From JBBQLG01 sp964251665 (lineage in GTDB: Bacteria > Bacteroidota > Bacteroidia > Cytophagales > Spirosomataceae): DNA of 64,000 nt. The notes under the pieces are model-generated. The model was given only the letters and a program-made list of their open reading frames with translations, did not search any database and had not been told where the DNA came from. The stretch spans positions 1-64,000 of the forward strand of contig CAXUKO010000018.1 in NCBI GenBank assembly GCA_964251665.1, read 5' to 3'. Positions 61,784 to 64,000 of this stretch are shown in pieces. Within the stretch, counting starts at the first letter, position 1, and the number at the start of each line of letters is the position of its first letter. A program made the position numbers and the translations under genes.

Positions 61784-61859
61784 AACACAGCGGTTACGGA
61801 GGTAAGGCACGGAGGCAGCCGAGTTTTTCTCTGTGTCTTATCTCCGTGACCGCTGTGTT
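61784..61859. repeat. Intergenic inverted repeat between radC and the M50 protease
   Basis: Arms 61784-61806 and 61837-61859 pair over 23 bases with two mismatches. The units (CACAGCGGT.ACGGAG type) resemble intergenic repeats seen in several genomes. It lies between convergent genes and could act as a terminator for both. Confidence 0.7.
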
Positions 61860-61869
61860 GAAACCCTAC

Positions 61870-63042
61870 TCACGAGATTAGAAACGGCTTGGGACTGAAG
61901 CAGATTACGAAAATCACCAGTGCCAGCCAGCCCAGGATTTGCCGTTTTGTATCGAGTGGCTCTTCCAGTTCCGTAGCCGGATGATTGACGCCCAAAAACC
62001 GGCCCAGAATAAAGACAAAAAATAGAAAGCCGGAATAGCCTTTCCACTGGGGCATCAGCCACGTCAGTAAAAACTGACCGATAACAACGCTCAGTGCAAT
62101 CAGCAGCGCCGTAATGGCGGTTTCATTGATGCGGTAGAACGCCAGGTAAAGCACAAAGGTATAAAGGACCAGTTTACCCAACTGATCCAGAAAGATCGGG
62201 TTCGATAATTTGTTGGATAACCCACGCCCCGCAGCAAAATCATCAATAGTAAATAATCCCAGGCCAGCATAAAAAGCAAACGCTATAAACAAAGCCGGGG
62301 CAACCCACTGAAACCGCTTTCGGCCGATGAGTGCATACAAAATGTGCCCGCCATCCAGTTGTCCGATTGGAATCAGATTAAGCGACGTAAAAAACAAGGC
62401 CAGATAACCCGCCAGCAGATACGGATAATGCATCATCTCGTAGGGGTTGGGTAACCGTACGGGATCGGCCACGTAGGTCTTGAAAAACCAGAAAAGCAGG
62501 TTGTCGCCTAGCGCCAGCGTACCGCCTTCGGGGAGATTTTTGTACACATGCTCGGCGTAAGTAAGGCCAAATTTCCGGTACTCGGGGTGAATCGAGAAAA
62601 TGTACTCCGGTGGAGGCAGGTGGGTAAATCCATACCATAGCACAACCAAAGCCAGTATAAAACCGGCAAGTGGCCCGGCCAGACCAATATCAAAGTATTT
62701 TCGGCGGCTATTGATCACATCCCGAATGCGGATGAAGGCCCCAAACGTGCCAATACTTTGTCCTAAGCCAAGCCAGATAGGAATGTAATACGGCAGGGAA
62801 ACCCGAACCTGATTGGCCTTGGCAACAAAATAATGACCGAATTCGTGAACGGTCAGAATAGCCAGAAAGGGGATTGAGTAGTTCAGGCCCGCCCAGAATT
62901 CCGGCCAGCCGAGTTGCCGGGCCCCCTCAACGGGTATAAAAACACTACCAAACATCCACTCGGCCCCGGCAAGCGTCGTGGTAATTAAAGTCAGTATAAA
63001 CAGACTACCGTGCAGCAGGTACGTCCGGGTTCGTTGATTCAT
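61870..63042 (-). CDS. Site-2 (M50) family intramembrane metalloprotease
   Basis: 390 residues with several membrane helices. The zinc motif HEFGH is at residues 66-70 and the second motif NLIPIGQLDGGHILYAL lies in the middle. Site-2 proteases cut membrane-anchored anti-sigma or signal proteins within the membrane, but this family also has members of unknown function. There is no PDZ domain between the motifs. Its start overlaps the end of the HAD gene by 38 bases in another frame, so it is the second gene of that minus-strand unit. Confidence 0.9.
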   Translation of the reverse strand: MNQRTRTYLLHGSLFILTLITTTLAGAEWMFGSVFIPVEGARQLGWPEFWAGLNYSIPFLAILTVHEFGHYFVAKANQVRVSLPYYIPIWLGLGQSIGTFGAFIRIRDVINSRRKYFDIGLAGPLAGFILALVVLWYGFTHLPPPEYIFSIHPEYRKFGLTYAEHVYKNLPEGGTLALGDNLLFWFFKTYVADPVRLPNPYEMMHYPYLLAGYLALFFTSLNLIPIGQLDGGHILYALIGRKRFQWVAPALFIAFAFYAGLGLFTIDDFAAGRGLSNKLSNPIFLDQLGKLVLYTFVLYLAFYRINETAITALLIALSVVIGQFLLTWLMPQWKGYSGFLFFVFILGRFLGVNHPATELEEPLDTKRQILGWLALVIFVICFSPKPFLIS

Positions 63043-63685
63043 CGAGATAATCTAAGATCGTCAGGGGCGGCTGTACATGCACCGCCCGAATACCTAACGC
63101 AGCCGCCGACGCGATGTTCGCGGAGTTGTCGTCCAGAAAGGCAGTTTCCTCTGCCACCAGACCGGCGTCCTGCAAAACGTGCTGATAAATAGCGGGTGAG
63201 GGCTTCATCAATCGAACGTCGTACGAATAGTAGACCCGCTCAAACAGGGCTTCCAGGGCGGGTTGTCCCATGGTAACCAGCATCCGGTTTACCTGCCGGA
63301 TATGAATCGCGCTGGTGTTACTCAGCAAAAACAGCCGGTAGCCACCCTGCAACTGTTTGATCCGCTCCAGCCGTTCCAGCGGAATGTCGAGCAGAACGGT
63401 GTTCCAGGCGGTATCAATCACCTCATCGGCCCAGGATTCGGGAGCATTGCTCCGGTTCTTGAGCAGGCTGCGAACGTGCTGCCGGAAAGCATCATCATCA
63501 ATCAGGCCGGTCTCGTACTGTGCCAGAATACCATGTTGTTGCCAGAGTTCGCCCACTTCGTCTTCCGTCAGGCCGGATAGAACGGCAAAGTTGCGAATCG
63601 GTGCCCGCATGTCGATGGGGATGATGACATCGCCAAGGTCGAAGATGATGTTGCGGAGGTTGGGTGTGTTGAGTATTGAGGTCAT
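63005..63685 (-). CDS. HAD superfamily phosphatase (YihX-like)
   Basis: 226 residues from the ATG at 63685; an in-frame TTG six codons upstream is open but less likely. Motif I is NIIFDLGDVIIPID with nucleophile Asp16, motif II is LFLLSNTSAIH, motif III is LMKPSPAIYQHVL and motif IV is FLDDNSANIASA. The pattern FDLGxV is that of the YihX/glucose-1-phosphatase subgroup of HAD phosphatases. Substrate unknown. It is cotranscribed with the M50 protease gene that it overlaps. Confidence 0.88.
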   Translation of the reverse strand: MTSILNTPNLRNIIFDLGDVIIPIDMRAPIRNFAVLSGLTEDEVGELWQQHGILAQYETGLIDDDAFRQHVRSLLKNRSNAPESWADEVIDTAWNTVLLDIPLERLERIKQLQGGYRLFLLSNTSAIHIRQVNRMLVTMGQPALEALFERVYYSYDVRLMKPSPAIYQHVLQDAGLVAEETAFLDDNSANIASAAALGIRAVHVQPPLTILDYLDESTNPDVPAAR

Positions 63686-63722
63686 TCGCAGCAAACGGCT
63701 CAAGGTTAAATGAATAGAGAGC

Positions 63723-63742
63723 CAAAGATACCGTTAGATTTG
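63723..63742. promoter_or_regulatory. Overlapping divergent -7 boxes for the HAD gene and the truncated ATPase
   Basis: On the minus strand TATCTTTG (plus 63723-63730) and on the plus strand TAGATTTG (63735-63742) both match TAnnTTTG and sit four bases apart. A CAAA at 63747-63750 could be the minus-strand -33 element. This makes a compact divergent promoter. Confidence 0.55.
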
Positions 63743-63763
63743 CAGACAAACCGCAGGAACGTC

Positions 63764-63940
63764 ATGGCAAAATTAACCGTACGCAACGTCAGCCCCATCC
63801 AGGCGGCTGAGTTGGAGTTAAAGAAGCATACTGTCTTTATTGGCCTACAGGGTTCAATAGAAAAAGCCGCTGACAGCATCATCAGCGGCTTTTTGCATAA
63901 ATTTCATTTACACGAATGTCAACGGCCGTTACCTGATTGA
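63764..63940 (+). pseudogene. Truncated N-terminus of an AAA-type ATPase
   Basis: From ATG 63764 the protein begins MAKLTVRNVSPIQAAELELK, then HTVFIGLQGS. This resembles the N-terminus of AAA_15/SMC-like ATPases, whose next residues would be GKST (Walker A). Here the similarity stops at GS; the frame continues IEKAADSIISGF through a terminator-like hairpin and ends after about 58 residues. The full gene appears to have been cut off, or a small protein now remains. It has its own -7 box. Confidence 0.5.
63864..63896 (+). terminator. Hairpin inside the truncated ATPase frame
   Basis: A 13-base stem of AAAAAGCCGCTGA and its complement, around 63864-63876 and 63884-63896, ends in five T. It would stop transcription of the remnant gene. 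Confidence 0.75.
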
Positions 63941-64000
63941 AGAAGTTGCAGAATCAGATCTACCTTTTGACTCAAACTGATTTGTCCGGTCTTTAAATCG

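Noticed and set aside
1..64000. tRNA, rRNA or integrated phage genes
   Set aside because: None of the gaps shows a cloverleaf, conserved rRNA text, an integrase or phage structural genes.

Overview
This is a chromosomal window from a member of the Bacteroidota, most likely order Cytophagales and close to Spirosoma. Evidence for this: TAnnTTTG-type -7 promoter boxes, with TTG about 20 bases upstream in the best cases; an almost complete lack of Shine-Dalgarno sequences; a type IX secretion (T9SS) sorting domain; SusC/SusD genes; the Bacteroidota-type RpoZ and DUF4835 genes; a Rho factor with a very long disordered insert; and many lipoproteins. No rRNA, tRNA, CRISPR array, insertion sequence or prophage was seen. 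Base composition is moderate to GC-rich, except for an AT-rich membrane-protein gene at the left end and a lower-GC segment inside topA.

Layout. 0.2-3.6 kb: an AT-rich membrane protein and an OmpA/PD40 envelope protein. 3.8-9.9 kb: tilS divergent from an OstA-like LPS protein, a T9SS cargo protein, bamD and rpoZ. 10-15.6 kb: coaBC, a DUF4835 gene, recN, then a lipoprotein / SCO / cytochrome c group. 15.6-18.2 kb (minus strand): coaX, an outer-membrane barrel protein and lptC. 18.2-20.9 kb: rho with a long C-rich leader. 21.3-23.6 kb: a double-OmpA protein followed by two paralogous membrane-anchored helix-hairpin-helix proteins. 23.7-28.1 kb: nth, a sirtuin and topA. 28.4-30.9 kb: three CHRD-domain lipoprotein genes. 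31.1-33.4 kb: aconitase. 33.5-36.0 kb: an MBOAT/AlgJ-like O-acylation pair. 36.3-39.5 kb: an OBAP-family lipoprotein and a HAD / ROK / SIS sugar-phosphate group. 39.5-44.8 kb: two kinds of molybdoenzyme (a sulfite-oxidase-like protein and a three-subunit aldehyde/xanthine dehydrogenase). 44.8-47.5 kb: a five-PAS histidine kinase. 48.1-49.3 kb: an orphan protein with a CE-clan cysteine-peptidase-like His/Asp/Gln/Cys pattern. 49.4-57.3 kb: a SusC-SusD-amidohydrolase locus. 57.6-64 kb: a GH1 beta-glucosidase, a zinc-PLC-like protein, a Dabb protein, rpsT, radC, an M50 protease, a HAD phosphatase and a truncated ATPase gene.

Envelope biogenesis is the dominant theme: OstA-like protein, LptC, BamD, OmpA proteins, a barrel protein, T9SS cargo and O-acylation. 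Core information and coenzyme genes (tilS, rpoZ, recN, rho, nth, topA, rpsT, radC, coaBC, coaX) lie between them. The parts least explained by known families are the CE-clan-like protein at 48.1 kb, the OmpA plus twin HhH cluster at 21-23.6 kb, the HAD/ROK/SIS group at 37-39.5 kb, and the in-frame insert in topA.
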